Below are positions 28,790-40,131 of a DNA stretch of 58,883 bases, piece after piece. How positions within the stretch are numbered: the first letter of the stretch is position 1; every line of letters starts with the position of its first letter. Below the pieces are notes generated by a model. It was not told the DNA's origin, searched no databases, and saw nothing but the letters and a program-made list of their open reading frames with translations. The stretch comes from Burkholderiaceae bacterium (GTDB taxonomy: Bacteria; Pseudomonadota; Gammaproteobacteria; Burkholderiales; Burkholderiaceae_C), in the NCBI GenBank assembly GCA_004299095.1, contig SCQQ01000069.1, positions 1 to 58,883 of the forward strand, read 5' to 3'. Position numbers and translations under genes: made by a program.

Positions 28790-31700
28790 GAATTCAAGTC
28801 CGCAGCCGCATCGACCACAGCGCCGAAACCGCGCTGGGGGCAGCTTTCGCCAAGCTGGGTACCCACACCGACGTCAAGCTGAGCCGCGTGTTCTGGCTCA
28901 CTGAACGCGAGCCGGGCGCAATCGCTGCGATTGCCGATATCGAAAACGTTCTCCACGATCCGATTTCGGAAGACGTGGCGTTCGGCACGCCCGCGGTCGA
29001 TGCGGCTTGCACCTACGTCGAAATCCGCCACCGCGCAGGCGTCACCGACAACCTCGCGCGCACCGCCACCGAAGCGCTGATGATCGTGGCAGGCGCGCCC
29101 ACCGGGTCGAGCTGGCAGGACTGGACCATTCATGTGGCCAGCGGCTGGCAGCTCGAACTACAAGGCCGCGTAAGCGAGGCAGCGATCACCGAGGTGCTGT
29201 ACCGCGACCTCGCGAATCCGTTGCTGCACGAGGTGGCAGTGAGCAGCGGCGCGGCGCTCGCGCAGCAGCCAGACGCTTGGTTCCGGGCCGCGGTCGATGC
29301 CAGCGCCGCCTTCGCCGCGCCGCCGCAAGACCTCACGCTGTTTCCGCTGGACATGACCACGCTGGACCGGGTCAACCAAGAGCGCGGCCTGGCGCTGAGC
29401 GCAAGCGAGCTGGGAACCATCATCCGGCAGTTCAGCGCGCCTTCCGACTTCCGCAGCGCGCAAGGCTGGGCCGGGCACATCACCGAAGTGGAGCTGGAGT
29501 GCATCGCGCAGAGCTGGAGCGAGCACTGCAAGCACAAGATTTTTTCCGCCGACATCGATTACACCGAAGTCGATGGCGAGTTCCCGGCCTTGGGCGCGCG
29601 CCGCATCCAGGGCCTGTACCAGACCTGCATCCAGCAACCCACGCACGAACTGACGGGCTGCGGCTATCTGGTCTCGGTCTTCAGCGACAACGCCGGCATC
29701 GTCGATTTCGATCCGCAGGTGAACCTGTGCATCAAGGTGGAAACGCACAACAGCCCGTCGGCGCTCGACCCCTACGGCGGCGCCATCACCGGCATCCTGG
29801 GGGTGAACCGCGACATCATCGGCTGCGGCCTGGGCGCCAAGCCCATCGCCAACCTGGACGTGTTTTGCCTCTCGACCGCCGAGCTGTTCCCGCCGCCAGA
29901 GAGCCCCGAGCGCCCGACGCTGCTGAAAGACCCAGCGGTGATCTTCCGCGGCGTGCACAAGGGTGTGGAAGATGGCGGCAACCAGAGCGGCATTCCCACC
30001 ATCGAGGGCGGCCTGCGTTTTGCTTCCGAGTACGGCGGCAAGCCGCTGGTGTTCGTGGGCTCTGTGGGCGTGATGCCCAAGAAAGTGGGCGAACGCGCGA
30101 GCCACGAGAAGAAGATCCTGCCCGGCGACCGCATCGTGGTGGCGGGCGGGCGCTTGGGCAAGGACGGCGTGCACGGCGCCACCTTCAGCTCGCTCGCGCT
30201 GCAGGACGGTGTGGCCGCCAACGTGGTGCAGATTGGCGACCCGATCACGCAAAAGCGCGTGCTCGACTTCACCCTGGCAGCGCGCGACCGCGGCTGGATC
30301 CGCGCGATCACCGACAACGGCGCCGGGGGTCTCAGTTCCTCTATCGGCGAAATGGCCCAGCTCTCGGGCGGCGCTCGCCTGGATTTGAGCCGCCACGCGG
30401 TGAAATATGCGGGCCTGGCGTTCTGGGAAATGCTGGTGAGCGAATCACAGGAGCGCATGTCGTACGCGGTGGCGCCCGAGCATCTGGACGTGTTCATGCA
30501 GCTCGCGCGCGACATGAGCGTGGAAGCGTGGGATCTGGGCGAATTCACCGCGACCGGCGTGTTCGAAGTGCACTACGCCGGGCGCGAACTGGCGCGCATC
30601 GACCTTGACTTTCTGCACCACGGCCTCGGCAAGATGCAGCTCAAGGCGCGCTGGGCCGGGCCGCAAAAGACACGGCCTTTTTATCGCCGGGTGCCGCGCC
30701 AGGCGGTCCAGCCCGGCCTGCAGGCGCTGCCGCAGGTGCTGCTCGCGCTGCTCGCTGCGCCCAACGTGGCCTCGCGCGAATTCATGGTGCGTCGCTACGA
30801 CCACGAGGTGCAGGCGGCGACGCGCCTGAAGCCCTTCACCGGCCGCACGCAAAGCACGCCCAACGATGCTGGCGTGATCGACTTGCACGTCCACGGCGGC
30901 CGCGAAGACAACGCGCTGGTGCTGGCGCACGGCCTGTGCCCGCAGTTTTCCGCTTTCGATACTTACTTGATGGCGCAGAAAGCGGTCGATGCCGCGCTGC
31001 GCAACCTGGTCGCGGCCGGCGGCGATCCGGCGCGCGCCGCACTGGTCGACAACTTCTGCTGGCCCGATCCGCTGGAAGGACCGGGCAACCCCGACGCGCA
31101 GCACAAGCTCGGCCAACTGGTGCGCGCCTGCGAAGGCATGGCGGCGGCGGCGCGCGCCTTCAAGGCGCCCTTCGTGAGCGGCAAGGACAGCATGAAAAAC
31201 GATTTCGTCGGCACCACGCAAGGCGGCCAGCGCATCAAGATTTCGGTGCCACCCACGCTGCTCGTGACCGCGATCGCGCCGAATCCAAACGCCGAGCAAA
31301 CGGTTTCAGCCGAGTTCAAGAACGCCGGCGACGTGATCTACGTGCTGGGCGACTGGACCGAAAGCCTCTGCGGCTCGACCTACGCCGACGTGTTCGAAGC
31401 CGAGACGCACGCGCCCGAGTACCCCGACCTGGCGCGCAACGCCGCGCGCTACCGCACGCTGCACGCGCTGATGCAGCAGGGCTTGGTCGCTTCCTGCCAC
31501 ACGGTGCAGGAAGGCGGCGTTCTCGCCACGGCGATCGAGTGTTGCTTCGGCAACCGCATCGGCATGGACCTTTCGCTCGACGGCCTGCGATGGCCGCAAT
31601 GGTTCTCAGAGACCGGCAGCCTGTTCGTCGTGAGCGTGCACGCGGAACACCGCGCCGCGTTCGAATCCGCCTGGAACGGCACGGCGCGTGAGCTGGGTCG

Positions 31701-31815
31701 CACCACGCCCGCGTTCAAGCTGCGCGCGCACCAGGCGGGCGACACCGTCGAGCTCGATTTGCACGATGCATTCGAAGTCTGGTCCCACGGCGTGCGGAGG
31801 TTCTATGACGCCTGA
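28783..31815 (+). CDS. purL: FGAM synthase large subunit, ~1000-residue PurL with PurS-like N-terminus
   Basis: The 1010-residue protein makes FGAM from FGAR with glutamine-derived ammonia and ATP. Residues ~1-180 carry two PurS-like segments (MLRIQVRSRIDHSAETALG and, later, EIRHRAGVTDNLARTATEAL). The linker and catalytic histidine motif SWSEHCKHKIF come at about residue 245. Two AIRS-like halves follow, with ETHNSPSALDPYGGAITGI, DNGAGGLSSSIGEMAQ and SGKDSMKNDF. No glutamine amidotransferase domain is fused; it is supplied by purQ, whose ATG overlaps the purL stop by 11 bases. The size lies between the small PurL (~740, with separate PurS) and the fused PurL (~1300) usual in this class. Similar ~1000-residue enzymes are known in Geobacter-like deltaproteobacteria. 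Confidence 0.93.
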   Translation: MLRIQVRSRIDHSAETALGAAFAKLGTHTDVKLSRVFWLTEREPGAIAAIADIENVLHDPISEDVAFGTPAVDAACTYVEIRHRAGVTDNLARTATEALMIVAGAPTGSSWQDWTIHVASGWQLELQGRVSEAAITEVLYRDLANPLLHEVAVSSGAALAQQPDAWFRAAVDASAAFAAPPQDLTLFPLDMTTLDRVNQERGLALSASELGTIIRQFSAPSDFRSAQGWAGHITEVELECIAQSWSEHCKHKIFSADIDYTEVDGEFPALGARRIQGLYQTCIQQPTHELTGCGYLVSVFSDNAGIVDFDPQVNLCIKVETHNSPSALDPYGGAITGILGVNRDIIGCGLGAKPIANLDVFCLSTAELFPPPESPERPTLLKDPAVIFRGVHKGVEDGGNQSGIPTIEGGLRFASEYGGKPLVFVGSVGVMPKKVGERASHEKKILPGDRIVVAGGRLGKDGVHGATFSSLALQDGVAANVVQIGDPITQKRVLDFTLAARDRGWIRAITDNGAGGLSSSIGEMAQLSGGARLDLSRHAVKYAGLAFWEMLVSESQERMSYAVAPEHLDVFMQLARDMSVEAWDLGEFTATGVFEVHYAGRELARIDLDFLHHGLGKMQLKARWAGPQKTRPFYRRVPRQAVQPGLQALPQVLLALLAAPNVASREFMVRRYDHEVQAATRLKPFTGRTQSTPNDAGVIDLHVHGGREDNALVLAHGLCPQFSAFDTYLMAQKAVDAALRNLVAAGGDPARAALVDNFCWPDPLEGPGNPDAQHKLGQLVRACEGMAAAARAFKAPFVSGKDSMKNDFVGTTQGGQRIKISVPPTLLVTAIAPNPNAEQTVSAEFKNAGDVIYVLGDWTESLCGSTYADVFEAETHAPEYPDLARNAARYRTLHALMQQGLVASCHTVQEGGVLATAIECCFGNRIGMDLSLDGLRWPQWFSETGSLFVVSVHAEHRAAFESAWNGTARELGRTTPAFKLRAHQAGDTVELDLHDAFEVWSHGVRRFYDA

Positions 31816-32569
31816 ATCCGGCGCGCCGCCACGCTTCCTCATCCTCTGGGGCGACGGTATCAATTGCGAGAACGAAAGCGCGCGCGCCGTCGAAGCCGCG
31901 GGCGGCAGGGCAGGTGCGCTGCGCGTGGCCGAGCTGCTGCGCAGGCCCTCGCACCTGAGTGACTTCGACGCGCTCATCCTGCCGGGCGGCTTTTCCTTTG
32001 GCGACCACCTCGGCAGCGGCCAGGTGCTGGCGTTGCAACTGGCGCAGAAGCTGCGCGCTGAGCTGCAGACGTTTGCCCGCACCCAGCCCATCATCGGCAT
32101 TTGCAACGGCTTCCAGGCGCTGATCCGCCTGGGGTTGCTGCCCGACGCCGACTTCGAACGCAAATGCGCGCTCATCGGCAACGCGGGCGGCCATTTCATC
32201 GACCGCTGGGTCGAGCTGAAAACCGATTTCGATTCACCCTGCATCTGGACGCGCGGCCTGCCCGAACGCTTCTTCCTGCCCATGCGCCACGGCGAGGGCC
32301 GTCTCATCGCGCGGGAAGACGGCTTGATAGACCGTCTGGTGCAAAACGGCCAGGCGCCGCTCACCTACTGCGAAGACGTGAACGGCTCGGCCCATCGGAT
32401 CGCCGGCGTGTGCGATCCGAGCGGCCTGGTTTTCGGCCTGATGCCGCACCCCGAAGCCGCGCTGTTTGGCTGGCAATGCCCGTTCGACGCGTCCAGCCTC
32501 GGGCTGCAATTCTTCAAGAACGCCGTGCAGTACCTGAAAGAAAAGGCCGGCGCGGCCACTGCTGTTTGA
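31805..32569 (+). CDS. purQ: FGAM synthase glutaminase subunit
   Basis: The 254-residue class I glutamine amidotransferase supplies ammonia to PurL. The nucleophile is Cys100 in PIIGICNGFQALIRLG, and the His/Glu pair is in GLMPHPEAALFG. The oxyanion loop lies in LILPGGFSFGDHLGSGQ. It starts inside the end of purL (11-base overlap). Separate purQ genes normally travel with a split PurL, as here. The 45-base gap to purM keeps it within the operon. Confidence 0.95.
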   Translation: MTPESGAPPRFLILWGDGINCENESARAVEAAGGRAGALRVAELLRRPSHLSDFDALILPGGFSFGDHLGSGQVLALQLAQKLRAELQTFARTQPIIGICNGFQALIRLGLLPDADFERKCALIGNAGGHFIDRWVELKTDFDSPCIWTRGLPERFFLPMRHGEGRLIAREDGLIDRLVQNGQAPLTYCEDVNGSAHRIAGVCDPSGLVFGLMPHPEAALFGWQCPFDASSLGLQFFKNAVQYLKEKAGAATAV

Positions 32570-32613
32570 CGAGATCAACCGGCGCCAGCCCTGCCGGCGC
32601 CACGGAGCAAGCC

Positions 32614-33621
32614 ATGGACTACAAGGAATCGGGCGTCGACATCACCAAGGCCGACGCCTTCGTGCAAAAAATCAGCGCCATCGTGCCGCCCGACGCGCGC
32701 GTGCTGAGCGGCGTAGGCGGCTTCGCGGCGGTCTACAAGCTCAACGAGCAACGCTATCTCGCGGCCTGCACTGACGGCGTCGGCACCAAGCTCGCGTGGG
32801 CGCAGGCGCTGGGCCAGCATCACGGCGTCGGCATCGACCTGGTGGCGATGTGCGTGAACGACTTGCTGTGCGTGGGCGCCACGCCGCTTTTCTTCCTCGA
32901 CTACATGGCGTTCGGCCAGCTCGATACCGACGTCAGTGTAGAACTCATCCGCGGCATCGCCGACGGCTGCCAGCAGTCCGGCATGGCGCTGATCGGCGGC
33001 GAAACCGCCGAAATGCCCGGCATGTACGCCGACGGCGAATACGACCTCGCGGGCTTCAGCGTGGGCGACCTGACCCCGAACGCGCTGCTGGACGGCCGTG
33101 GCGCGCAAGATGGCGACGTGTTGATCGGCATCGCTTCCACCGGCTTTCACAGCAACGGCTTTTCGCTCCTGCGCAAGCTGGTGCGGCCGGATGAAACCGA
33201 ACTGATCCGCCAGCTCCTCACGCCCACGCGCATCTACGTAAAGCTGTTCAACGCCCTGCGCGCGCAATTCCCCAGCGCCATCCTGGGCGCGGCGCACGTC
33301 ACTGGCAGTGGCATCGAGAATATTCCGCGCATCAGCGACAAAATGGATTACGAACTGACGCATTGGCCCAGCTTGAATGAGCTGCCGCCTTTCATGGGTG
33401 AAGTGCTGCGGCGCATCCAGCCGCTGAATGAAAGCGTGTTCCACATCTTCAACATGGGCGTGGGATTGGTTTTGTTGGTCAAGAGGGCTGCAGCGTCGGG
33501 CGTTCTGGACGCCCTCAGGGTTCGAAGCGAACCGGCTTGGGAAATCGGGCGGGTGATATCCGGCAGTGGCCGGCTGGCAGGGACTTCCGTGGCGCTGCCC
33601 GCCGCTCTCGCGGCACGCTGA
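32614..33621 (+). CDS. purM: Phosphoribosylformylglycinamidine cyclo-ligase (AIR synthetase)
   Basis: The 335-residue ATP-dependent enzyme closes the imidazole ring to form AIR. It opens MDYKESGVDITKADAFVQKI, then has the conserved TDGVGTKLAWA, MCVNDLLCVGATPLFFLDY and GGETAEMPGMY, and the glycine-rich HVTGSGIENIPRI. A GGAG box lies seven bases upstream of the ATG. It is the last gene of the six-gene purine operon. Confidence 0.95.
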   Translation: MDYKESGVDITKADAFVQKISAIVPPDARVLSGVGGFAAVYKLNEQRYLAACTDGVGTKLAWAQALGQHHGVGIDLVAMCVNDLLCVGATPLFFLDYMAFGQLDTDVSVELIRGIADGCQQSGMALIGGETAEMPGMYADGEYDLAGFSVGDLTPNALLDGRGAQDGDVLIGIASTGFHSNGFSLLRKLVRPDETELIRQLLTPTRIYVKLFNALRAQFPSAILGAAHVTGSGIENIPRISDKMDYELTHWPSLNELPPFMGEVLRRIQPLNESVFHIFNMGVGLVLLVKRAAASGVLDALRVRSEPAWEIGRVISGSGRLAGTSVALPAALAAR

Positions 33622-34180
33622 TTCGCCACCGTCCCGCGGTCACCAGGAACCTCATCGCATATCTTGGGTCATCGTCGCCCTGGTATTCGTCGCCCTCGCG
33701 GTACTCGCCGCGCTCGCGAGCCAGCGCGGAGGCCGGGCGAAACCGGGCTATCCGTATGTTCGGGTGCGGGCCTTGTTCACGCCGGCGGAACGCGCGTTCC
33801 TCACCGTGATCGACAGCGCGGTCGGCAACGACCATCGTGTGTTTGGCAAAGTGCGCATTGCCGACGTCGCATCCGTCAAATCAGGTTTGAACGCATCGAC
33901 GCGTCAATCCGCGCTCAACCGCGTTGTGGCCAAGCACTTCGATTTCATCGTGTGCCGCGCATCTGATCTCTCCATCGTTTGCGCCGTGGAGCTCGACGAC
34001 AAATCGCACGCGAGCGAACGAGCGCAAGCCCGTGACGCAGTGAAAACCAAGGTGAGCGAAGCGATCGGCCTTCCGCTGGTCCGAATTGCAGCCAAGCGTG
34101 GATACTCGGTTCAAGAAGTCAGGGCACAGCTCGCATCCGCCATGAATCAGGCCACAGCGGGTTCATCCGTCAAGCCCTGA
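33566..34180 (+). CDS. DUF2726 domain protein with N-terminal membrane anchor, start uncertain
   Basis: The protein has one hydrophobic anchor (WVIVALVFVALAVLAAL) followed by a DUF2726 domain: LFTPAERAFLTVIDSAVGND, VFGKVRIADV, then HFDFIVCRASDLSIVCAVEL and DDKSHASERAQARD. The DF...ELDDxSH arrangement is like the metal site of PD-(D/E)XK nucleases, the clan to which DUF2726 is assigned; activity is not known. No ATG precedes the anchor in frame. Possible starts are the GTG at 33566, overlapping purM by 56 bases, or an ATA at 33659 that follows AGGAA at a usable distance. The domain itself is intact. Confidence 0.75.
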   Translation: MAGWQGLPWRCPPLSRHADSPPSRGHQEPHRISWVIVALVFVALAVLAALASQRGGRAKPGYPYVRVRALFTPAERAFLTVIDSAVGNDHRVFGKVRIADVASVKSGLNASTRQSALNRVVAKHFDFIVCRASDLSIVCAVELDDKSHASERAQARDAVKTKVSEAIGLPLVRIAAKRGYSVQEVRAQLASAMNQATAGSSVKP

Positions 34181-34248
34181 CGCATCCCACACGTACAAGA
34201 GCCGCAGCACCGCGGGTCGCTCGATTCAAAGCGGCGGCCGCAATGCGC

Positions 34249-35403
34249 TCAATCCAGCGCCTTCAGGATTGGAGCCACCTTCTCCGCCAAATCCAGGCGC
34301 TTGGCCAGCAGCCCGAGCCGCTCGCGCAACGCCGCCGCATCGGGCGCACGCACGTTCGCATGCCCCACCTTCCGGCCCGGCCGCGGCTCTTTTGCGTAGT
34401 CGTGCCAGTGGGTGTCCGGCACCGACAGGAACGCGGCTTTGTCCGGCAGGCCGCCGACCCAATTGAACATCACACTTGAGGCTAGCGCGTCGGTTTCGCC
34501 CAACGGCAGGTCCAGCACGGCGCGCACGTGGTTCTCGAACTGGCTGGTGACCGCACCGTCTTGCGTCCAGTGACCGGAGTTGTGCACGCGCGGCGCCATT
34601 TCGTTGCCGTAGAGCTTGTTGCCGACGACGAACAACTCCAATGCGAACACGCCGACGTAATTGAGTTCTTCCGCCAGCCGGCGGGCATGGGCAAACGCGG
34701 AGTGCGCGATCGCTTCGGAGCACGGCGCCGGCGCCAGGCTCATCGACAGGATGCCGTCGACGTGGTGGTTGCGCGTGAGCGGCCACGGACGGAATTCGCC
34801 CGCGCGATTACGCACGGCGATCACCGAGACTTCGTAATCGAACGGCACCAGCGATTCCAAGATGAGGCCGTATTGCGCCGCGGGTTCACCCAACGCGGTC
34901 CAGGCGGCATCGGCGTCGGCCGCGGAACGCAGACGGAACTGGCCGTGGCCGTCATAGCCCATGCGCCGCGTTTTCAGGATGGCGGGTGTGTCTATAGCGG
35001 CGATGGCCGCATCCAGTTCGGCGCGCGTGTCGACGGTGCGAAATTCGGCCGTGGGCAAGCCGATGCGCTGGAACGTGGTCTTCTCGGCCAATCGATCCTG
35101 CGCAGTCGCGAGCGCCCGCGGATTGGGTGCCACGCGCATGCGCTTGGCCAGCCATTCAGCCGTCTGCGCCGGAACGTTCTCGTAATCGAACGTGACCACC
35201 TGGGCCCGGCGCGCGATGTCGCCCAGCGCGCCCAGGTCGTTCCAGGCCATCGCCTGTACCGGCACGACGTCGGCCGCGCATACGTCAGCGTGGGTGTCGT
35301 ACACCCGAAAACGCGCGCCCAGCGGCACGCCGGCCAGCACCAGCATGCGCGCGAGTTGCCCGCCGCCCAGGATGGCGACCGTCGGTTGTTCCAGAGCCAT
35401 CAT
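34249..35403 (-). CDS. purK: N5-carboxyaminoimidazole ribonucleotide synthase
   Basis: The 384-residue ATP-grasp enzyme carboxylates AIR to N5-CAIR. Family landmarks are [36 protein letters not shown], the ATP-grasp [18 protein letters not shown] and the late [17 protein letters not shown]. The ATG overlaps the purE stop as ATGA (35400-35403), so PurE and PurK are coupled, matching their sequential reactions. A second ATG directly follows the first. The pair runs convergently toward the purC-M operon. Confidence 0.95.
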   Translation of the reverse strand: MMALEQPTVAILGGGQLARMLVLAGVPLGARFRVYDTHADVCAADVVPVQAMAWNDLGALGDIARRAQVVTFDYENVPAQTAEWLAKRMRVAPNPRALATAQDRLAEKTTFQRIGLPTAEFRTVDTRAELDAAIAAIDTPAILKTRRMGYDGHGQFRLRSAADADAAWTALGEPAAQYGLILESLVPFDYEVSVIAVRNRAGEFRPWPLTRNHHVDGILSMSLAPAPCSEAIAHSAFAHARRLAEELNYVGVFALELFVVGNKLYGNEMAPRVHNSGHWTQDGAVTSQFENHVRAVLDLPLGETDALASSVMFNWVGGLPDKAAFLSVPDTHWHDYAKEPRPGRKVGHANVRAPDAAALRERLGLLAKRLDLAEKVAPILKALD

Positions 35404-35912
35404 GACTTCCTTGGATCGGGCCGGGCCAGCACGTCGCCGGTTTGCGCAGCGCGAAAAGATTGCAGCCGCTCGGCCAGCGCGGTGTCGTGCAACGCCAGGA
35501 TGGCCACGGCCAGCAGCGCCGCATTGATAGCGCCTGCGCGGCCGATGGCGAGCGTGCCCACCGGGACGCCCGCCGGCATCTGCACGATCGACAACAGCGA
35601 ATCCATGCCGTTCAGCGCGTGCGACTGCACCGGAACGCCGAGCACCGGCAGCGTCGTTTTCGCGGCCAGCATGCCCGGCAGGTGCGCGGCGCCGCCGGCG
35701 CCGGCGATGATCACCTGCAGGCCGCGCCCCGCCGCTTCTTCGGCATAGCGGAACAGCAAGTCGGGTGTGCGATGCGCCGAGACCACCCGCACCTCACATG
35801 GCACGTCGAGGTGCTGCAGCGTACTTTCGCTGTGCTGCATCGTCTCCCAGTCGGAGCGCGATCCCATGACGATGCCCACGCGGGGCGAACTCGATGTGTG
35901 CGGCATGGGCAT
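35400..35912 (-). CDS. purE: N5-CAIR mutase
   Basis: The 170-residue class I PurE rearranges N5-CAIR to CAIR. It has [56 protein letters not shown] and the [20 protein letters not shown] strand. These are standard for betaproteobacterial and gammaproteobacterial PurE. Two ATGs (35912 and 35906) are possible and neither has a clear ribosome binding site. It is the first gene of purE-purK. Confidence 0.93.
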   Translation of the reverse strand: MPMPHTSSSPRVGIVMGSRSDWETMQHSESTLQHLDVPCEVRVVSAHRTPDLLFRYAEEAAGRGLQVIIAGAGGAAHLPGMLAAKTTLPVLGVPVQSHALNGMDSLLSIVQMPAGVPVGTLAIGRAGAINAALLAVAILALHDTALAERLQSFRAAQTGDVLARPDPRKS

Positions 35913-36111
35913 GACGGTTGTGGCGTGGATTCGGCGATGCGCGCGCGGGCACCACCGTGAACGTCGTCCGCGAAGCCGGACGGCAGAGCCTCGAAGGCCT
36001 GCGGGCACTGGCAATCCCAGATGTCCACACGCCCGGTGTCGCGTGCCCCAAGTCGCGTAGCATAGCAGCGCACCCGGCGCCGAAGACCGGGCACTCCGCA
36101 GAACGCACGCC

Positions 36112-36789
36112 ATGCCTTTGACCGACCTCCCCCACGACGCCCGACCACGCGAGAAGCTGCTGGCGCGCGGCGCCGGAGCGTTGAGCGACGCCGAATTGCT
36201 GGCGCTGGTGCTGCGCACCGGCTTCGCTGGCAAGAGCGTGCTGCAATTTGCCAGCGACCTGCTGGGACGCTTCGGCGGCCTGGCCGGCCTGCTGCAGGCC
36301 GATGCCACCGCGTTGAAATCATTCAAGGGCCTGGGCGGCCCGGCGAAACGTGCGGAACTGGCGGCGGTGCTGGAGCTGGCGCGGCGCGCCACGGCCGAGC
36401 AACTCAAGGCGCGCTCTATCCTGGACAACGCGCAAGCCGTCAAGAATTTCCTGCAACTGCACCTGGCCGGTCGCGCGCACGAGGTGTTTGCCGCGCTCTT
36501 CCTCGACAGCCAGCACCGCCTGATCGAGATGGAAGAACTGTTCCACGGCACGCTCGCGCAGACCAGCGTGTATCCGCGCGAAGTGGTGGTGCGCGCGCTG
36601 CACCACAACGCCGCCGCCGTGGTGCTGGCGCACAACCACCCGAGCGGCAACACCGCGCCGAGCCAAGCCGACCAGACGCTCACGCAGGCGCTCAAGGCGG
36701 CGCTCGCGCTGATCGACGTGCGCGTGCTGGATCACGTCATCGTCGCGCCCGGCAACGCGCTCTCGATGGCGGAACAAGGTCTGGTCTGA
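36112..36789 (+). CDS. radC: RadC-family JAB/MPN-domain protein
   Basis: The 225-residue protein has an N-terminal helix-hairpin-helix-like part ([27 protein letters not shown]) and a C-terminal JAMM metalloprotease-like domain. The metal motif is seen as [19 protein letters not shown] and [12 protein letters not shown] role in DNA repair was proposed from E. coli radC but is not firmly established. An Smr-domain gene follows after 14 bases in the same direction, so they are likely one unit. Confidence 0.93.
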   Translation: MPLTDLPHDARPREKLLARGAGALSDAELLALVLRTGFAGKSVLQFASDLLGRFGGLAGLLQADATALKSFKGLGGPAKRAELAAVLELARRATAEQLKARSILDNAQAVKNFLQLHLAGRAHEVFAALFLDSQHRLIEMEELFHGTLAQTSVYPREVVVRALHHNAAAVVLAHNHPSGNTAPSQADQTLTQALKAALALIDVRVLDHVIVAPGNALSMAEQGLV

Positions 36790-36803
36790 TCGCAGGACTC
36801 GTC

Positions 36804-37460
36804 ATGAAAACCCATTCGCTGCAAGACCTGAAAGCGCTGAAGGATCAGATTACGGCCGAGCACGCGCGCGAGACGCAGGCGCGCGAGCAACGCACCCGGG
36901 AAGAACGCCGCCAGCGCGCCAACCACGCGGTGTTTGCCGAAGCCATGCAAGGCGTGCAACCCATCCATGTTCCGACCCGCGTGACCCGCAGGCCGCCGGC
37001 GCCGCAGCCCATCCCGCACCAGCGCCAGCGCGACGACGCCGCGGTACTGCACGAATCGCTCTCGGACGAATTCGACACCAGCACGCTGCTCAGCGTCGAT
37101 GGGCTGCTGAGCTTCAGCCGCGCCGGCATCGGGCCCGACGTGGCACCCAAGCTGCGCCGCGGCGACTGGACCATTCAGGCGCAAATCGACTTGCACGGCC
37201 TGCGCCGGGAAGAAGCGCGCGAAGCGCTCAGCACGTTCTTGCGCCAGGCGCAAGCCGGCGGCCTGCGCTGCGTGCGCGTGGTGCATGGCAAGGGGCTGGG
37301 ATCGCCGGGCGGCGTGCCGGTGCTGAAAAGCAAGGTGCACGGCTGGCTGATCCAGAAAAAGGAAGTGCTGGCGTTCACGCAAGCCAAGCCGACCCAGGGC
37401 GGCGCGGGCGCGCTGCTGGTGCTGCTGGCGCCGCCGCACGCCACGCACGCAAAACCCTGA
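36804..37460 (+). CDS. Smr-domain protein
   Basis: The 218-residue protein starts with a charged helix (about residues 5-45, rich in Glu, Arg and Gln) that looks like a coiled coil. It ends in an Smr domain with the diagnostic DLHGLRREEAREALSTFL, VRVVHGKGLGSPGG and LKSKVHGWLIQ (about residues 132-195). Smr domains have nicking or RNA-cleaving activity in MutS2 and its relatives, and stand-alone forms are common in proteobacteria. The linkage to radC is 14 bases. Confidence 0.9.
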   Translation: MKTHSLQDLKALKDQITAEHARETQAREQRTREERRQRANHAVFAEAMQGVQPIHVPTRVTRRPPAPQPIPHQRQRDDAAVLHESLSDEFDTSTLLSVDGLLSFSRAGIGPDVAPKLRRGDWTIQAQIDLHGLRREEAREALSTFLRQAQAGGLRCVRVVHGKGLGSPGGVPVLKSKVHGWLIQKKEVLAFTQAKPTQGGAGALLVLLAPPHATHAKP

Positions 37461-39073
<1,613 letters not shown>

Positions 39074-39076
39074 TCC

Positions 39077-40129
39077 ATGGCGACCAAACACAAACAGGAA
39101 TCCGGCGCGGGCGCGACCACGTCGATGACCATGATTCAGGCGCTGCGCTCGGCGCTGGACGTGATGATGGCGCGCGACGACAACGTCGTGGTGTTCGGCG
39201 AAGACGTGGGCTATTTCGGCGGCGTGTTCCGCGTGACCGACGGCCTGCAGGAGAAGTACGGCAAGATGCGCTGCTTCGATGCGCCGATTTCCGAATTGGG
39301 CATCGTCGGCTGCGCCATCGGCATGGGTGCCTACGGCCTGCGCGCCGTGCCCGAAATCCAGTTCGCCGATTACGTCTACCCGGCGTTCGACCAGATCGCG
39401 TCCGAAGCGGCACGCCTGCGCTACCGCTCGGCGGGCGAATTCTTCGCGCCCATCACCATCCGCATGCCGTGCGGCGGCGGCATTTACGGCGGACAGACGC
39501 ACAGCCAAAGCCCGGAAGCGCTGTTCACCCACATCAGCGGCATCCGCACCGTGATGCCGAGCAACCCGTACGACGCCAAGGGCCTGTTGATTTCGTCCAT
39601 CGAAAACGACGACCCAGTGATCTTCCTGGAGCCTAAGCGCCTCTACAACGGCCCGTTCGATGGCCACCACGAGCGCGCGGTGGTGCCGTGGTCCAAGAAC
39701 CCGCTCTCCCAGGTGCCCGAGGGCTACTACACCGTGCCGCTCGATAGCGCCAAGGTGGTGCGCCCCGGCAACGCCGTCACCGTGATCACCTACGGCACCA
39801 TGGTGTGGGTGTCGGAATGCGCGGCGCAGGAAACCGGCGTCGACGCCGAAATCATCGACCTGCGCTCCATCTGGCCGCTGGACCTGGACACCATCGTGGC
39901 GTCGGTCGAAAAAACCGGCCACTGCGTGATCGTGCACGAAGCCACGCGCACCGGCGGCTTCGGTGGCGAGCTCACGGCGCTGGTGCAGGAGCACTGCTTC
40001 TACCACCTCGAAGCCCCCATCGAGCGCGTGACCGGTTGGGACACCCCCTATCCACACGCCCAGGAATGGGCCTACTTTCCCGGCCCGGCACGTGTCGGCG
40101 CGGCGCTGAAGCGCGTACTGGAGGCATGA
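39077..40129 (+). CDS. bkdA2: Branched-chain 2-oxoacid dehydrogenase E1 beta
   Basis: The 350-residue transketolase-like subunit has MIQALRSALDVMMARDDNVV, VVFGEDVGYFGGVFRVT, PISELGIVGCAIGMGAYG and EIQFADYVYPAFDQI, and the C-terminal EATRTGGFGGEL. It supplies half of the thiamine diphosphate site at the E1 interface. Only three bases separate it from bkdA1. Its stop codon overlaps a possible upstream ATG of the E2 gene. Confidence 0.96.
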   Translation: MATKHKQESGAGATTSMTMIQALRSALDVMMARDDNVVVFGEDVGYFGGVFRVTDGLQEKYGKMRCFDAPISELGIVGCAIGMGAYGLRAVPEIQFADYVYPAFDQIASEAARLRYRSAGEFFAPITIRMPCGGGIYGGQTHSQSPEALFTHISGIRTVMPSNPYDAKGLLISSIENDDPVIFLEPKRLYNGPFDGHHERAVVPWSKNPLSQVPEGYYTVPLDSAKVVRPGNAVTVITYGTMVWVSECAAQETGVDAEIIDLRSIWPLDLDTIVASVEKTGHCVIVHEATRTGGFGGELTALVQEHCFYHLEAPIERVTGWDTPYPHAQEWAYFPGPARVGAALKRVLEA

Positions 40130-40131
40130 CC

